DNA from: Trichobilharzia szidati
Taxonomy: Eukaryota; Platyhelminthes; Trematoda; Strigeidida; Schistosomatidae
Direction of reading: 5' to 3'
Assembly: GCA_944472155.2 (NCBI GenBank)
Contig: OX235277.1
Span: forward strand, 10,426,804 to 10,490,803
Length of the DNA: 64,000 bases
This document shows, one piece after another, positions 47,070-58,949 of this stretch. The position numbers and the translations under genes were made by a program. The notes below the pieces were generated by a model. The model saw only the letters and a program-made list of their open reading frames with translations. It ran no database searches and was not told the origin of the DNA. Every line of letters begins with the position of its first letter. Position 1 is the first letter of the stretch.

Positions 47070-47825
47070 GCAAATCTATTGTGTGTGTGATAAATAATCA
47101 AATAGCCCTTTTTGAGTTACACAGTTTACTCTAAACTTTATTTCAAGAAGATATTGCGTTTTATATCAGCAGGCAAAATCAACAGTGGTAAATTAAACGG
47201 GGTCAATTTTTCCCTGTTCAAGTTTTTCAAAATATGAAGTTAGTCTCTAGTATACATGTAAATTTCTCAGATTTTGGAAATCTTTTTATGAAGTGTTCTG
47301 CGCTGAATAAAATTGGATAGACGACGAATCAAGGTATATGTCCGCGGTTTTTATATACTTCATGCGTTCATGAATTCAAAACTCCTAAATTCATCCTAGA
47401 ATCTTGGTAATGACTCCATAAATGTTGAAAAATTTCGAGTTGTAGTCGTACATAGATTTTCATTTTATGACTTACATATTAGATATTTTGTTTATGCATG
47501 CCTATGTCGAGATGGCAGGACAACTTTGTGGAATGCGGTGCTGCTTTTAGGTATATTTATGTGTTCATCAGCTGTGAACAGGGCAATATAGATAACAATC
47601 AAGTATAAAAGTATTAACATCAAGTTGTTTGAACCACACCAAAGAGTTCGATTTGAAGATCGCTGGGACTGTACTGGTGTATTTAATAATTTATCAGCTT
47701 GATTTTCTGTAGGCGAAAGGTTCAATATCACTTACAGTTTACTTTTCGCATCCAGTAAACTTGACAGATTCTGTATGGATATTAATGGAAGTTATAGTTA
47801 ATTCACTGAATGATAGAAAGGTCAA
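47070..47825. other. intergenic, no gene recognised
   Basis: No domain or repeat relation seen. The frame 47492-47731 is unremarkable. Confidence 0.4.
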
Positions 47826-47829
47826 TGGT

Positions 47830-48010
47830 TGTTTCATTATAGCTTAATTCAACACCGTATTTTTGGTACAAGTATAGAATCTTCAGCATGTGGTATCGGC
47901 AGCCGAAATTTCGCTAACCGACCAAATGAATTCAGATGTGTGTTGGTGGTGGGTTGAACCTCGGACTATTTGCATGGTTGACGATATTCCTAACTCTGTG
48001 CCACCGAAAC
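47830..48010 (-). mobile_element. tRNA-derived SINE, family of 34283
   Basis: The minus strand has a decayed tRNA-like head (ACCATGCAAATAGTCCGAGG, then GTTCAACCC) and the family body with CCGATACCACATGCTGAAGA, ending near CGGTGTTGAATTAAGCTA at about 47848. It is more decayed than the copy at 34283. Confidence 0.65.
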
Positions 48011-48014
48011 TGCT

Positions 48015-49005
48015 GATTGCTTTAAAGGTAGAAGTCTGAAATGTTACTTTGATTATAACTTTTTTTAAATATGACGCAGACAAGTGTATTCCAAACGGAT
48101 TGATCTGATTAGTACCTTTGTCAAATCAAATGTTTATCATCCTGGTCGTCTGTAACAAAAACTCAGGTTTTGTTCTCATTCAAATAGAAGTACATGCAGT
48201 TAACTTTTGTAGTTTGTGCTTGGATTAACCTAAATGTTTGTGAATGATTTACTGAAAGGTTTCTCACTGAGCTTTCTATATTCTCACTGTAGTTAAATTT
48301 ATATTGCTGAATAAAAATTGAGGTCCTGTAACTGTAGTGGACTACTGCCTTATTATGTCTTGTATTCCTGCAAATCATTTTTTGATTCCTTATCGAGTTT
48401 TGCTTGTTTTCAATTTTCGAGCTTGTGATATGGTAAATTTCTTCTTTGGCCTGTGTTCTGTAAGTCTTTAAACGGTATTCAAATCAGTTCTCATCCTAAT
48501 CATCTTCTGACCTGAGTTCCTCGCTTCCAGTAACTTATTTCCTGTTTTCGAACTACCTCTATCTAAGGCTTTTTAGTTGTCTGAGTCAAAGATAAAAAGA
48601 ACGACCACAATGGCCACGATTTTCACCTTGAATGTCGCTCAATCTTGAAGGTGTTTAAATTATATAATGAGGGCGAGTCTCTTAAAACCCTTCAAAAGAC
48701 TGAAATCTCGCCTGTTAGGATCAAGCAGTACACAACAGTATTATATTCTCAATAGGTACTGAACAATATCAAATTAATACCTCACTTTATTGACTTTCGA
48801 ACGTCACATGTTAGATATTTGAAGGTAATCGGTGTGACCTTGGGTTTATGCATGTTTGCACTCGCCAGTAAGATATATCCGCTATCTCGAAGCAGTTTGT
48901 GAACCTTCTCAAACTCCAAACCTGCACGTTCATTGCTGAAGTCTAAGAATCTACCGGTGAGATTAATTGAGATCTCACATACTACCAGGTGCTTCGAGTG
49001 TAGTA
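48015..49005. other. intergenic, no gene recognised
   Basis: Minus-strand frames at 48163-48378 and 48782-49060 show no domain. The latter starts inside the SINE at 49010, so it is not a gene as drawn. Confidence 0.4.
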
Positions 49006-49009
49006 TTTT

Positions 49010-49247
49010 TTTATATTTTTTATTTCCTTTCACGTTCCCCAGTGGGACATAGGGCTTCAAGCTAGTTGCTTGAAGCTTCTGTAGCAGCGTTTATTTTACA
49101 GGATAGGGTTGCTAGCCTCATGCCCAACCTTTCCTCTTCACCAGCTTTTAGTTCTGGCTTAGTGGGGAAAGCAGTGCGTCGGCCGGGGCTCGAACCCCGG
49201 ACCACGAGCATGGTCCGCGATCGTCTCAACCTCTATGCCATCGCGTG
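49010..49247 (-). mobile_element. tRNA-derived SINE with RTE-like 3' tail
   Basis: The minus strand starts with a well-kept tRNA-like head (ATAGAGGTTGAGACGATCGC; B box GGGGTTCGAGCCCCGG). It continues through a SINE body with AACCTTTCC/GGAAAGGTTGGGC also seen at 1-121. It ends with TTGAAGCCCTATGTCCCACT, close to the 3' end of the RTE at 5105-6190 (GAAGCCCTATGTTCC). The SINE therefore appears to use the 3' end of an RTE LINE for mobilisation. Confidence 0.8.
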
Positions 49248-49249
49248 TA

Positions 49250-49655
49250 GTATACTAATCACATAGACAAATGTTAACGAGTGGTTTTCATGTCTTCATT
49301 CACCTACTCCCGTACAGGTAATCACATAAGTTATATAAGCAGGATACCGTTCAGAGGTGCACGAGAATATCGCAATATGGATGCTTAAAAGTGGAATTAA
49401 AGAACCAAAGGGTCATTTCTTGAGCACGTTGTGTGTACAAATTATTCCACATCAGTACAGAAATATTTGAAGTGATGTATTAGGCAAGGCTGATTCTTTT
49501 AAAGGATTTCCTGTCACATCTTCTGGTTACAATGAAATGTCGTGCTACACACGTTGAAAACTGTGAACTACAAGTATACACAGGTGTTTTATCTAACCTC
49601 TCCTGCCATCGTGACTTTTAGGCTTTTTAAAATTAGTCCGATGGTTAGGTATGAA
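49250..49655. other. intergenic, no gene recognised
   Basis: No features supported. Confidence 0.4.
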
Positions 49656-49659
49656 ACCC

Positions 49660-50880
49660 GTAGTCATACGGCTTTCCTCTCTTATTCTTTGCTTTCAAAT
49701 AGTCATCGTTTCTGAGCGGTTCTCATCAATGTATCTTTCTAGATTACTTGGTTTATGATCTTTCCTCACATAGGCATTTCCACGGACTTTTAGAATACCT
49801 TGTAGGTGTGCAGTTTTGAAGTGATGTTACGGAAGGCATATTCTGTTGAGTGGCGTATATCTTTCTAATTTAATATCTCATGAGTATTTACCATCCATTT
49901 ACTCCGAAATTACTCTCGTTTTATTCGTTCATGAAACTTTGCATGGTCACGTCATCGCCGATGTTGAGAAATAATTATTTTTTATATTCTCAGGATGTTT
50001 ATTTTCCGTCTTGTATATTGTTGATGTTACCAATGAGAGACTCTGTCTGATTCAGATAGTAATTAACATTGCTTAGTGAAACTCAAAACATGTGTTGAGG
50101 GATGAATTAATACCGTCAACAGCTTATCTATCCTTCAGGGGGTTATTTATGTATAATAAATTGATAAATAGACTAATCTCATGTAGAAAGACTGATAGCT
50201 AGAGTACTATTGGGAAGAAGCATCAAGGCATGATAAATATATGAGAAAATGTCGTCAGATGTTTTATACTTTTTCTAATTTTCACTACGACGTACTTTAT
50301 GATGAATTTTTATCAAATTTTGGAATGAAAATAAGGCGATTCTTCAGTCAAATAGTGGCTCTCGATAGATTGTACTGTATGACGTAAGAATTTACTCATA
50401 GTTTTGCTTTGAAAGACAAACTTTTCAAACAACAGTATGTGATCTACTGGGCAATAAGCATAGGGATTAAGAAACCAAGTGATAGAGCGTTTCAGCGCAT
50501 ACTGTTGACTGTTAAAGGTAGTTGGAAATCCCTATCGTCTATCAGCAGCACTGACTAGGCACATAACAGTTATTCTTATATTAGAATAGCCATATGATTC
50601 ATGTCTGACGGAGCTCATCACCAGTGAACCCCAGAAGACTGAGATAAGCGAGGTGAATCGCTTCAAACCACCCATATACATGTTACTTGTTGTATACGCA
50701 TTAAGATATCAGGATTACAATTCGATTTCAACATTTCTGGATTCAAACTTGTAAAACACCATAACAATTATGTCATGAATGTAGTACATTCAAGTGAACA
50801 CAGATAAGATGAGAATGATGAATAAACCCAACCAGCCAACAACAACAAGCACCAATCCCTGTCAACGGGAGAAAATAGAA
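49660..50880. repeat. intergenic block duplicated from 19400-20760
   Basis: Partner of 19400-20760, with the same order of shared blocks. A PLE is inserted at its right end. Confidence 0.8.
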
Positions 50881-50883
50881 AGT
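50871..50883 (+). repeat. 13-bp target-site duplication, left copy
   Basis: GAAAATAGAAAGT here is repeated exactly at 52035-52047, flanking the PLE. The unit 1 equivalent near 20748-20757 (AATTGAAAGTAGTT) has no insertion. Confidence 0.65.
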
Positions 50884-52034
50884 TTCGATAAAGAAAGGAA
50901 GACGAAATTTGCAGTATAAAATGATATCATTCTATTTCACAGGTTCTCATCAGCTGCAGACTACCTGAAATTACAATGGTTATATAAATGATAATAACAT
51001 ACTTTAATGTTTGAGTAGTAGTAGAGAAGAGATAAGATTGACGCATCCAAAAAAGAATGAAAGAAGTATAGCAAAGAAAATGATAAGAAAGAAAAGCATC
51101 CAACTGTAGAAAAGAAAAAAGTATTTATTTGTCTCCCATTCAAAGGAGATGCAGTTTCACAAAAGATTGACAGAAGACTGAAAGGAGCAATAAATAGAAG
51201 CTTCCCGGCAGCAAAACTCATAACAGTATACAACACCACTCCTTCCATGGTCCACTCAAAACTGGATAAATACCCTGCTGATGTCAACTCCAACTGCGTT
51301 TATGAATTTACGTGCACTTGCGGGAGCAAGTACATTGGAAGGACAGAAAGAAGGGCCTCTATCCGGTTTTCTGAACATATTCCAAGAAACCTATGCCTGA
51401 AAGGAAGCAAATATTCTCAGAGTGCAATTACCAGACATATTGTTGATACAGGACATCTCGTAGAGATTTCTAAGTCCTTTAGAATATTAAATAGACAAAG
51501 GACAGCAAATTTACTACGATTTGCCGAAGCTATCGCAATCAAACGATTTAAACCAGACTTATGCATACAGAAAGAGAGTGTGATTAACCTCTCACTCCCT
51601 TGGTAACTGAATTTTGATTAGTCATCTAACTCAGTGATCTCAACTCACTGAGCAAATCTCAATCTTATAAACTGTAATTGCTTTTGTTTTTTGGAGTTGC
51701 CATGTGAACCTACAAGCAAACACTGTTTCTGTTAGTCAATTTTTCTGTTTTCTGTCTTACCCCTCCCCACTCTTTTCAACTCTGAAAGTGTATAAATTGA
51801 TGATGATAACTTCAACTAAAAATTTAAATGCTTTCATTCTTTTTTGGATGCGTCAATCTTATCTCTTCTCTACTACTACTCAAACATTAAAGTATGTTAT
51901 TATCATTTATATAACCATTGTAATTTCAGGTAGTCTGCAGCTGATGAGAACCTGTGAAATAGAATGATATCATTTTATACTGCAAATTTCGTCTTCCTTT
52001 CTTTATCGAAATTTATCAAGGGAACCAGTTGTAT
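50884..52034 (+). mobile_element. Penelope-like element bounded by 180-bp inverted repeats
   Basis: About 1.15 kb with a plus-strand endonuclease frame. The left arm 50884-51063 is the reverse complement of the right arm 51831-52010, with no mismatch seen by eye. It is followed on the right by a further 24 bases before the 13-bp target-site duplication. The right arm is the natural 3' end of the family, as at 39030-40450, so the left arm is an inverted copy of the 3' end. This agrees with the terminal-repeat arrangements known for PLEs. The near-identical arms suggest recent insertion. Confidence 0.85.
51140..51606 (+). pseudogene. PLE GIY-YIG endonuclease, open frame
   Basis: The open part begins before the Met at 51247, with connector residues such as KIDRRLKGAINRSFPAAKLI. 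The endonuclease follows: NSNCVYEFTCTCGSKYIGR (CxC and the Y-IG core), RASIRFSEHIPRNL, then the basic/hydrophobic RILNRQRTANLLRFAEAIAI with the catalytic-type Glu and KRFKPDLC. It ends at 51606 with SLPW. The endonuclease is intact, but the reverse transcriptase is missing, so the element is nonautonomous. An intact nuclease in a family otherwise decayed here is notable. Confidence 0.8.
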
Positions 52035-52047
52035 GAAAATAGAAAGT
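52035..52047 (+). repeat. 13-bp target-site duplication, right copy
   Basis: Exact repeat of 50871-50883. Confidence 0.65.
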
Positions 52048-52049
52048 GG

Positions 52050-52475
52050 TTAATTCTTTTATTTGTACAAGTAACTCTGATAATGAACTAACAAGGAATC
52101 TAACATTTGGATCGGATACACGCCTAAGAGATTATGAAGAATATCTTGAGCCAGGCCCTTTAAGTGTCACCTGAATAGGAAACGATGGGCTTGCAGGGGA
52201 AGCTAGGGTGACGTAGATACTGAAATGAGGACTGCATGGAAAAGCACAAAAGCTATAGTTGCCGCTAAAGCTCAGTATTCTACTCGAGAACCAAAGAATT
52301 AAAGATAATCCTAGCCTAGTATACTCGCTTGTTTTCTAACTAGTCTCAAGCCCAAGAAAAGACGTATCTCTGGGAGTGGGTCTATTGACCCTACACTGGA
52401 AAATGAATCAGACTGCTATAAAACTTCAAAGCGAAAGAAAAAACATGAATAAAGACAATAAGAGCTGGCGCTAAA
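52050..52475. other. intergenic, no gene recognised
   Basis: Somewhat GC-richer patches near 52140-52270 may be LINE debris, but no motif is readable. Confidence 0.35.
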
Positions 52476-52479
52476 TCAG

Positions 52480-53000
52480 GCTCTTGTCCATGCCGAGCAA
52501 AATAATAACTCGCGTCAACCTGGCAGAAATTAAAGATGAACTGGATGCAAAACTCCATCCGGAAAAAGACCGATTCAATAAAATGCAAATCATGTGCTGT
52601 TCAAATGGCAACTCTACGCATCATCATCGAACAGAGAATAGAATGTCAGTGAAATATTTATCGAATTCACACAACGCCTATATCACAAAGCCACATGTCA
52701 TGTGATCCACAAAGGGAAAAGTCAGCGAAGCGTCTGAAGTGATTACTGGAGTAAGACAAGACTGCGTACTATCATTGGTAACATTTCTAACTGTGGTTGA
52801 ATGGATTAGGTGGGAGATGTGGGTAGACGGCTCTAGAAGATGTAGACACACGGACAGCTTATTTATAGTGTCACAAAATATTAATGAATAATACTCGGTA
52901 AAAGAATTCAGCACTAAGACTACCATAGTAAAAAAGACTGGATAAGATCTTTCTGAACAGAAAATTCAGTTTTGGCTCTATGGAATCCCAAACCTTCGCT
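52480..53000 (+). pseudogene. RTE reverse transcriptase remnant
   Basis: The plus strand reads LAEIKDELDAKLHPEKDRF (cf. the family segment before the AGFRK motif), then, after stops, SEASEVITGVRQDCVLSLVT and VVEWI (cf. FEVKTGVRQGCLLSPFLFL-VDWI). The subfamily is that of the element at 5105-6190. Several stops are present. Confidence 0.7.
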
Positions 53001-53004
53001 TCAT

Positions 53005-53935
53005 GTAGAGGTTGTAGTCGAAATCCTTTCGATCAACTTCTTGATAATACTTGGTGTATGACTTTGGATGAAGTCTCTGCTGATTTTGCATGACCAGTAG
53101 TAATAATGTACTCCAGAATTGAGCCATTTCGCATCTATATTCCCCTCAAATAATTATTCAGCTTTGAAGTGAATTTACGAAAAGAGATCAATTTCAGCTA
53201 ATTTATTTCTATTTTTCACACCTTAACAGCTGAATCTATTTATATCACGACCATCACCAGGCATATACCAAGGGTTATGTAGATTTTTATTCCTACCAAA
53301 TACTTGCAGTCAACATGCATAGCCTAATCCTCTTCTACTAACCATCACGCAGACATTTTCTCACTGAATTAGTAAATTCACTTGTTAACAAATACGGGAT
53401 AACATCAATCATTCCTGAATTGTGTTAACCAACATTCAGGTCAACAATAACCACACACATAAATCCAAGTGTTCTATCAGTGTTACTATTATCGTTCTGC
53501 AGATTTAAAAATATTGAGATAATTGTAAGTGAACACAAGTTAAATAATAAAAATATCATATTTTATAAGGGTGTGTGTGTATGGTATAAAGAGTCATATT
53601 AGTACAGTTTAATGCTAATCAGTCATCTGCTCATCAAGTGGAATGGTTAATTTAATATATATACCACTTATGGACCTACTCTGTGAACATGGTGGTTGTT
53701 TTTGTTGTTGGTGGTGCTTTTGGTTTGGGAGAATGAATTATCTTCCCAGATTTATTTGAACGATTCATTGACTTCAAAATATGGGCATAAGTCACTTTTG
53801 AAAGCAGAAAAAAACCCGTACACTTGTAGTTATTATTATTATTATTATCTAGATGGATGCATTTCATTGTAGAAAAGTGGTGTGTTTGTTATTTGTCAAC
53901 TAGCCGCTTCAATGATGTGGGCCTTGAATTCGTAA
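53005..53935. other. intergenic with simple repeats
   Basis: A GT run at 53571-53581 and an ATT repeat at 53829-53850 were seen. No gene recognised. Confidence 0.45.
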
Positions 53936-53939
53936 AAGA

Positions 53940-54180
53940 AGAACACAGAGCAACAAGATGGATTTGTGAAATGATGGAGAAAATGTGCAGGTCAGGTGGA
54001 TAGTTCTGGTGTTGTAGTTTTCTCTCAGTTGGATGGTTTTACTGAGAGGCAGCTTTCACTGTCCATCTGAACAACATTTACAGCGCTGACTGCAATGTGA
54101 AGTCAGCTTAAGGAATTCCGCATGGATGTAATATTTATCTTTCCTGGTGGCCTAAAATGTGACTAACTGTTGTGACTTTA
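53940..54180 (-). mobile_element. PLE 3' end fragment
   Basis: Resembles 17470-17660 in order: GGTCAGGTGGAT, TTCTCTCAGTTGGATGG, CATTTACAGCGCTGAC and TCTTTCCTGGTGGCC. It represents the end of the endonuclease frame and the 3' UTR of that PLE family. No readable protein is left. Confidence 0.6.
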
Positions 54181-54289
54181 TCTCATGTTAGTCATCGGCA
54201 AGATGGAGTTTAGCAGAGAGGATGCCGTGATGTTATCTGATATTGAATTACTCGACATTTTTCACAAACTAAATTCCACCCAGTAAAGT

Positions 54290-54510
54290 GGTTCAGTAGT
54301 GTTACATTATCCTTGTGACTTATAATACCCAGTAAAACTATATTGTTCTTCGTTATTACTATTCTTTTTGACTAATGCCTCAGTTTACTGTCTCTATTTT
54401 GCATTTCTTTTTACTTTATTCTTTCGCTTTGTGTGCTACATGGAGTCTGGTGACTTGAACTGCTGCACATTGGTGCAAAGTTCTATGCTGAAACCAGTCA
54501 GTCAGATATT
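54290..54510 (+). mobile_element. RTE-class LINE 3' end, heavily 5'-truncated
   Basis: Matches the 3' UTR at 4665-4860: CTTGTGACTTAT, GTTATTACTATTC, TTTACTGTCT, TTTGTGTGCTACAT, GGTGACTTGAACTGC, GTGCAAAGTTCTATG and a CAGTCAGTCAG tail in place of CCGACCGACCGA. It is only the last 200 bases or so of the element. Confidence 0.75.
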
Positions 54511-54514
54511 ATCC

Positions 54515-54975
54515 TAATATTAGTTAAAAACTATCCTAATATTCCTATTAGTTGAATCATCTCACTTTAGTTCTTCAAAATTTGATCACGCCTCACGCTA
54601 ATGATAAAGTTACATGCATAGTTAGTAATACAAAGAGTATGTTTTGAGTAAGGGCTCTACAGATGGTGAATGTAAAAGTTATCTCCCTAGGAATTGAAAG
54701 AAACAGCATAGCATTACTCTTTGATTCTCCAGTGAAATTCTTCGATTCGATTCGTGATCCGAAATGAAACCAGCCAAGTCCCTGCAGTAGGTATATATCG
54801 TAGATGAAATCTCCTTAATATTGAATGCAGAATACGTTTTCCTAAATTTGATTGATTAAATAAAATTTCTTCGATCGGTCATAAAGAAGTGTCATGTACC
54901 TAGTACTTTGGTTGTTACAGACGAAATTCTATCAGTCAAGGTTGCGATGTAGCCATCATGCTAGGTGCCTCGTCA
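54515..54975. other. intergenic, no gene recognised
   Basis: No features supported. Confidence 0.4.
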
Positions 54976-54979
54976 ATAA

Positions 54980-56340
54980 GGTACACTCAGAATTCTGAAT
55001 ATCAGATCTTTTGGAGCGATCAGCAGAAAGCCTTAGGTCTAGGTTTCATGCGTGCTGGTACTCGAATCTCCAAACGCATATGATTTACTGGAACGTTTCA
55101 AGTACCACATGCTGATGAGTACCAATACACATCTATCCTAGGTCCATGGCTTCCTGCCAATTGCTTTCAAGTATCTGATAACTGGAATAACATTGTTCAA
55201 TTAAGTAAAAGGTCATTTTATGCAATTAACACGACTTCAAATATCAAAGTAAGGAGAAACAGTCAAGAGGATGGAGATTTCTTCGTTTCGATAAAGGGCA
55301 CTCAGTTCTCAAGGAAACCACAACTGAGAAATAAAACAGATTACTTAATTTCTATAAACAGTTTAAGCAGTCTAAAACACTGAACATTTGAAAATAGCCC
55401 AGAAACATAATTCATTAAAATATACACCTAACAACCATCAGATTTCTATCGATATAACAGAGCTCACAATAGACGAATAAGTGTCATTGATTTTCTCTTC
55501 AATAACAGTAGGTGTCCAAAACGCTTATATGAATATCATTTCCAGCAGCACATCCATGGACACTAGCATCATCTATAGTCAAAGAGTTGATCTAAAGTAC
55601 TGGACTTTATTATTGTGTCCAATCGGCATCAAGTTTACAATTACCCACATAATGAGGTGAAAGCTCCGCAATTAAACCAACCAGCTCATAGGTAAATAAT
55701 TACTAATTGATCATTTTTCGGATGGTTTGCTTGACTGAAGACTAACTGAGCATCTTTGTTTTCACTTTCTGTACCAGGAGACGTTTGGCGGTAGTGGATA
55801 AGAAATCGCTTAGCATGATAAACGAACGGATACACCGATTTTAAAAATTTGTTTTCTGGAAACAGCTTGATGCCACACCGTATTTTCAGTACAAGTATGG
55901 AATTTTCAGCATGGATATCGGTAGCCCAAATTCAGGCTGACCATAGATATCGGGTGTGCGTCGGCAGGGGATAGAACCTCGAACCATGTGCATGGTCGGC
56001 AAGAGTCCTCACCACCAGACAGAAATCGACGTCAACACGTTAAAATATGCAAAACGTCGAAAAAAGCTTTAAATTCCAATGGCAAACGAATTCACCGAAA
56101 CAAACAGACAGTAGACGCAGACAACCGCATTGATTCCTACGAGTGGAACAACTAAAAAAGACAACGGACTGACAATAATAAGAAAAATGTAACTATTTAA
56201 AATTAGTAATAATAATATTAAGGTCTACTAGACAAACTGATATTTTTCGAAATATGTAACAATGACTGAAAAATGCGTGAAATAAACATGCCTGCTACCA
56301 TTCCACTTTGTTTAAAACAGTTCTTTTTATTGACAGGAAT
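54980..56340. repeat. intergenic block duplicated from 21030-22110
   Basis: Partner of 21030-22110. A SINE (55860-56020) interrupts this copy, and a PLE follows it. Confidence 0.75.
55860..56020 (-). mobile_element. tRNA-derived SINE, family of 34283
   Basis: The minus strand has GACCATGCACATGGTTCGAG, then GTTCTATCCCC, and the family body with CCGATATCCATGCTGAAAAT, ending in CGGTGTGGCATCAAGCTG at about 55862-55880. It is absent from the matching position in unit 1 (about 21865), so it was inserted after duplication. Confidence 0.75.
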
Positions 56341-56349
56341 ATTTATGTT

Positions 56350-57480
56350 CAGTCTTATCCGGAAGATGATAGAAAAGGATTCTTCAATGCTGGCTGGCTT
56401 TGTGGCCGGCCGGTTTGCATCAGATGGTCCGATATCGATCTGTTGATGGTTTCCACGACACCTTTACTTAGCCATAGTGGGAGATGTTGCCGCGTGGGCA
56501 TGAGAAATCAAGTTCCTAGACCAACGACAGATATAACTTGCTCCACAAGCGCAGGTGAATTGGTAAATACAATCTGAAGTGGCTAGCTAGTCTAGATACT
56601 TCATCTTTCAGTCGAGTAATCACCATCTGTTGTGTGGAGAATAGGACCTGTAGTTCACCAGCATTAAAAGTTCTTCGAAATGATTTTCCTAATTGCTTCG
56701 TAATTATCTTACTTGGTATATCGTCTTTGAATTTCAGTCGTATATAAAGTGGCTTCTTGTTTACAGATAGTGAGTAGTCCTTTTCCGCTTTCTTTGTCAT
56801 GTGTTTCTTGATAAATTTTTCGGGATAGCTATTTTCGATCAAAGTATCATATACAATGCTCATTCACCTTCAATTACTTCTTCTGAGCATATAGCTCTAA
56901 CTCTGTGGCTGGGGCTCTTCACTAAATTTCTTTTGTACTTGATAGGAACGAAACTGTGAAAATGTGTATATTGTCCTGTTGAAGTACTATTTCTAAGCCA
57001 ATTTCTTTTTATGCTACCATCTGGTTTTCTTGTAAGGAAGACGTCCAGGAAGCCAATTCTCTCTTGGGATTCCTCTTTGCGTGTGAATTTCATAGTCGAA
57101 TGTACTTCATTGAATTCAGTAATTATTGTACTCCTACCTGATACTCCTACCTGAGTCATTTTCAAAAAGAATGAAGGTGTCATCCATATACTGACAATAC
57201 ACTGGTATTTGATATTAACTAAAAACGTAATTCTACTTGAGAAGATATCGTAGACACAGGAGAAGGTATTTTATTGTTGATTTAGTTAGCTTTTGTAGCT
57301 CTCCATTTAGTGTGTTAAAATATGTGTTACCAGTGTGCTATAAACCTTTGGGTCAATATAAGTGATTTCACCATCCGAATGAGCAAAAGACTGAATCCGA
57401 TTGTAGGAAAGTTTGTTTAATGCCTTGACAGGATTCCTAATGAGAAGATACGTAAAATCTAACTAAAATTTAAGACATTA
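56350..57480 (-). mobile_element. Penelope-like element, minus strand, decayed
   Basis: The minus strand carries, in order, an RT segment with QYMDDTFI near 57195-57170 (catalytic YMDD), the thumb, the connector, and a GIY-YIG core across several frame changes. It sits between two duplicated blocks and is missing from unit 1. Confidence 0.75.
56400..57200 (-). pseudogene. PLE reverse transcriptase and GIY-YIG endonuclease, frameshifted
   Basis: The frame at 57183-56860 has ERIGFLDVFLTRKPDGSIKR and GQYTHFHSFVPIKYKRNLVK (thumb), ending RAICSEE. The next frame, 56863-56516, has the helical linker and the QLGKSFRRTFNAGELQVLFS connector. A further shift gives CIYQFTCACGASYI, where the usual YIGR is YICR. 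After that only HLMQTG is recognisable. There are at least three frame changes. Non-functional. Confidence 0.75.
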
Positions 57481-57594
57481 TCACAACTGTCCTATATAAT
57501 AGTGACAGTGCAACACTTTATAATTTCGTTCTATGAATCGATTCATTTTTTCTTCAAAGAATCCCTAAAACCGTAATTTAAATGCTGATATCGA

Positions 57595-58065
57595 GGGAGT
57601 ATTATTTCCTTTAACTCCAGAGGAACATAGGGCTTCAGCCGCATGTCTCCATTGCGTTCGGTCCTCTGCTGAAGGTATTACTTGGCTCTAGGTCTGCCCA
57701 CATGCTTTCTTCTCCTCTTCGCTTGACGTCCTCCAAGTCACCCTTGCACTGACGACCAACTCACCGCTTCGCTTTCAGGTTCCACTCGAGGTCTTGTCTA
57801 GTCATGTCGCTTGATGGTTTCCTCAGAGTATGGCTGATCCACCTCCATTTATTCCTGCCTATTTGTTGCATAACCGGCTCCTTGTTGGTTTGCTTTCAGA
57901 TATCACTGCTGCTGATCTTTTCTGGCCATCTGATCGTGAGTATTGAGCGAAGGCAGCTGTTGATGAAGGTTTGTAGTTTGTCTGAGGTGCTAGTTATGAC
58001 GCGCCATGTCTCTGATCCGTATAGTAGCACTGACTTCACATTGAATTTGAAAATCCTAATTCACT
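57595..58065 (-). mobile_element. RTE-class LINE 3' fragment
   Basis: On the minus strand it starts inside the reverse transcriptase thumb, where the equivalent of KIRIFNTNVKS reads as FKFNVKSVLLYGSETW-like at about 58055-58010, and runs to the family 3' end (GAAGCCCTATGTTCCTCTGG) at about 57613-57632. It is the same subfamily as 5105-6190, with a slightly different sequence. Confidence 0.75.
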
Positions 58066-58935
58066 CCCTAGTATCGGACTAACCTCGTATCTAAATAAGT
58101 GACATGTGAGTCGAGAACTCTACCTTCTACTGATATCATAAAACACCAAACTAAAGTAGACGCATTTCGTGTGACTTGTTGAGAAAAAACCTAAACGAAA
58201 TGTGTATGACATCTGGCCACCTGTTAAATATGCACGTAATACTCTGATTGTCATAACTGCCTAATTTTGTGGTTAAAAGTTCACACAGTTTTTCAATAAG
58301 CGTTTATGAAAAAAATCTAATAATCGAAAACACTCAGACTCACAATAAATGATTTCTGTTTTCCCAGATTTTGAAGGAAGTACAGCAAAATTGTTCTCAA
58401 AGACAACGGAAATGATATGTGTTACGTGTATCTGAATTATTAAGGACATTTTAGAATTTTTACAAGATAATGTTACCTGAAGGAATGTTATTACAAAATA
58501 GTATACAGAGTGAAATTGAAGGAATAAGAAGGAAGTTGAAATAGTTGGAAGTGGATGAATGTTTAGTGTGGGTAGTCGGAAATAAAACACTTTCAAATTC
58601 CAATCTTTAGACTGCAATTCGCTAAGGAATGACGAAACAATAAAATTCAACAGAGAACTAGTTGAATGAGGAATGAGAAAGTAATCAGAGTACTCCTACG
58701 TTCACAGAATTCATGTGATAAGTGTTGAAATGAAATTTATTTGATGTAGTGAGTTCATTGACCACACAACACCTTTTTATTCGTTTGTTAAATTTCAGCA
58801 GTCCTTGTTATGAGTAATCCTGTGATTATAAGTTGTCTTCACCTGGAGAGGAATATTGAGTGTCCTTCCGGAAAGTCAGTGGAATTAAATGCCATTTCAG
58901 ACATTTTTAGTCTAAACATTCTCCTGTTAAGGTAA
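58065..58935. repeat. intergenic block duplicated from 23160-23960
   Basis: Partner of 23160-23960. The minus-strand frame 58273-58650 (125 codons) is not conserved in the other copy, which has stops within it. Confidence 0.85.
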
Positions 58936-58949
58936 ATCAACTTTTCTTT

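Noticed and set aside
49160..49245. Possible true tRNA gene
   Set aside because: It has good A- and B-box-like sequence but no complete cloverleaf or acceptor stem, and it is one of several dispersed SINE copies.
56308..56577. Plus-strand ORF over the PLE
   Set aside because: Antisense of the decayed PLE endonuclease.
58273..58650. 125-codon minus-strand ORF
   Set aside because: The duplicate at 23160-23700 has stops within the matching frame, so it is not a conserved gene.
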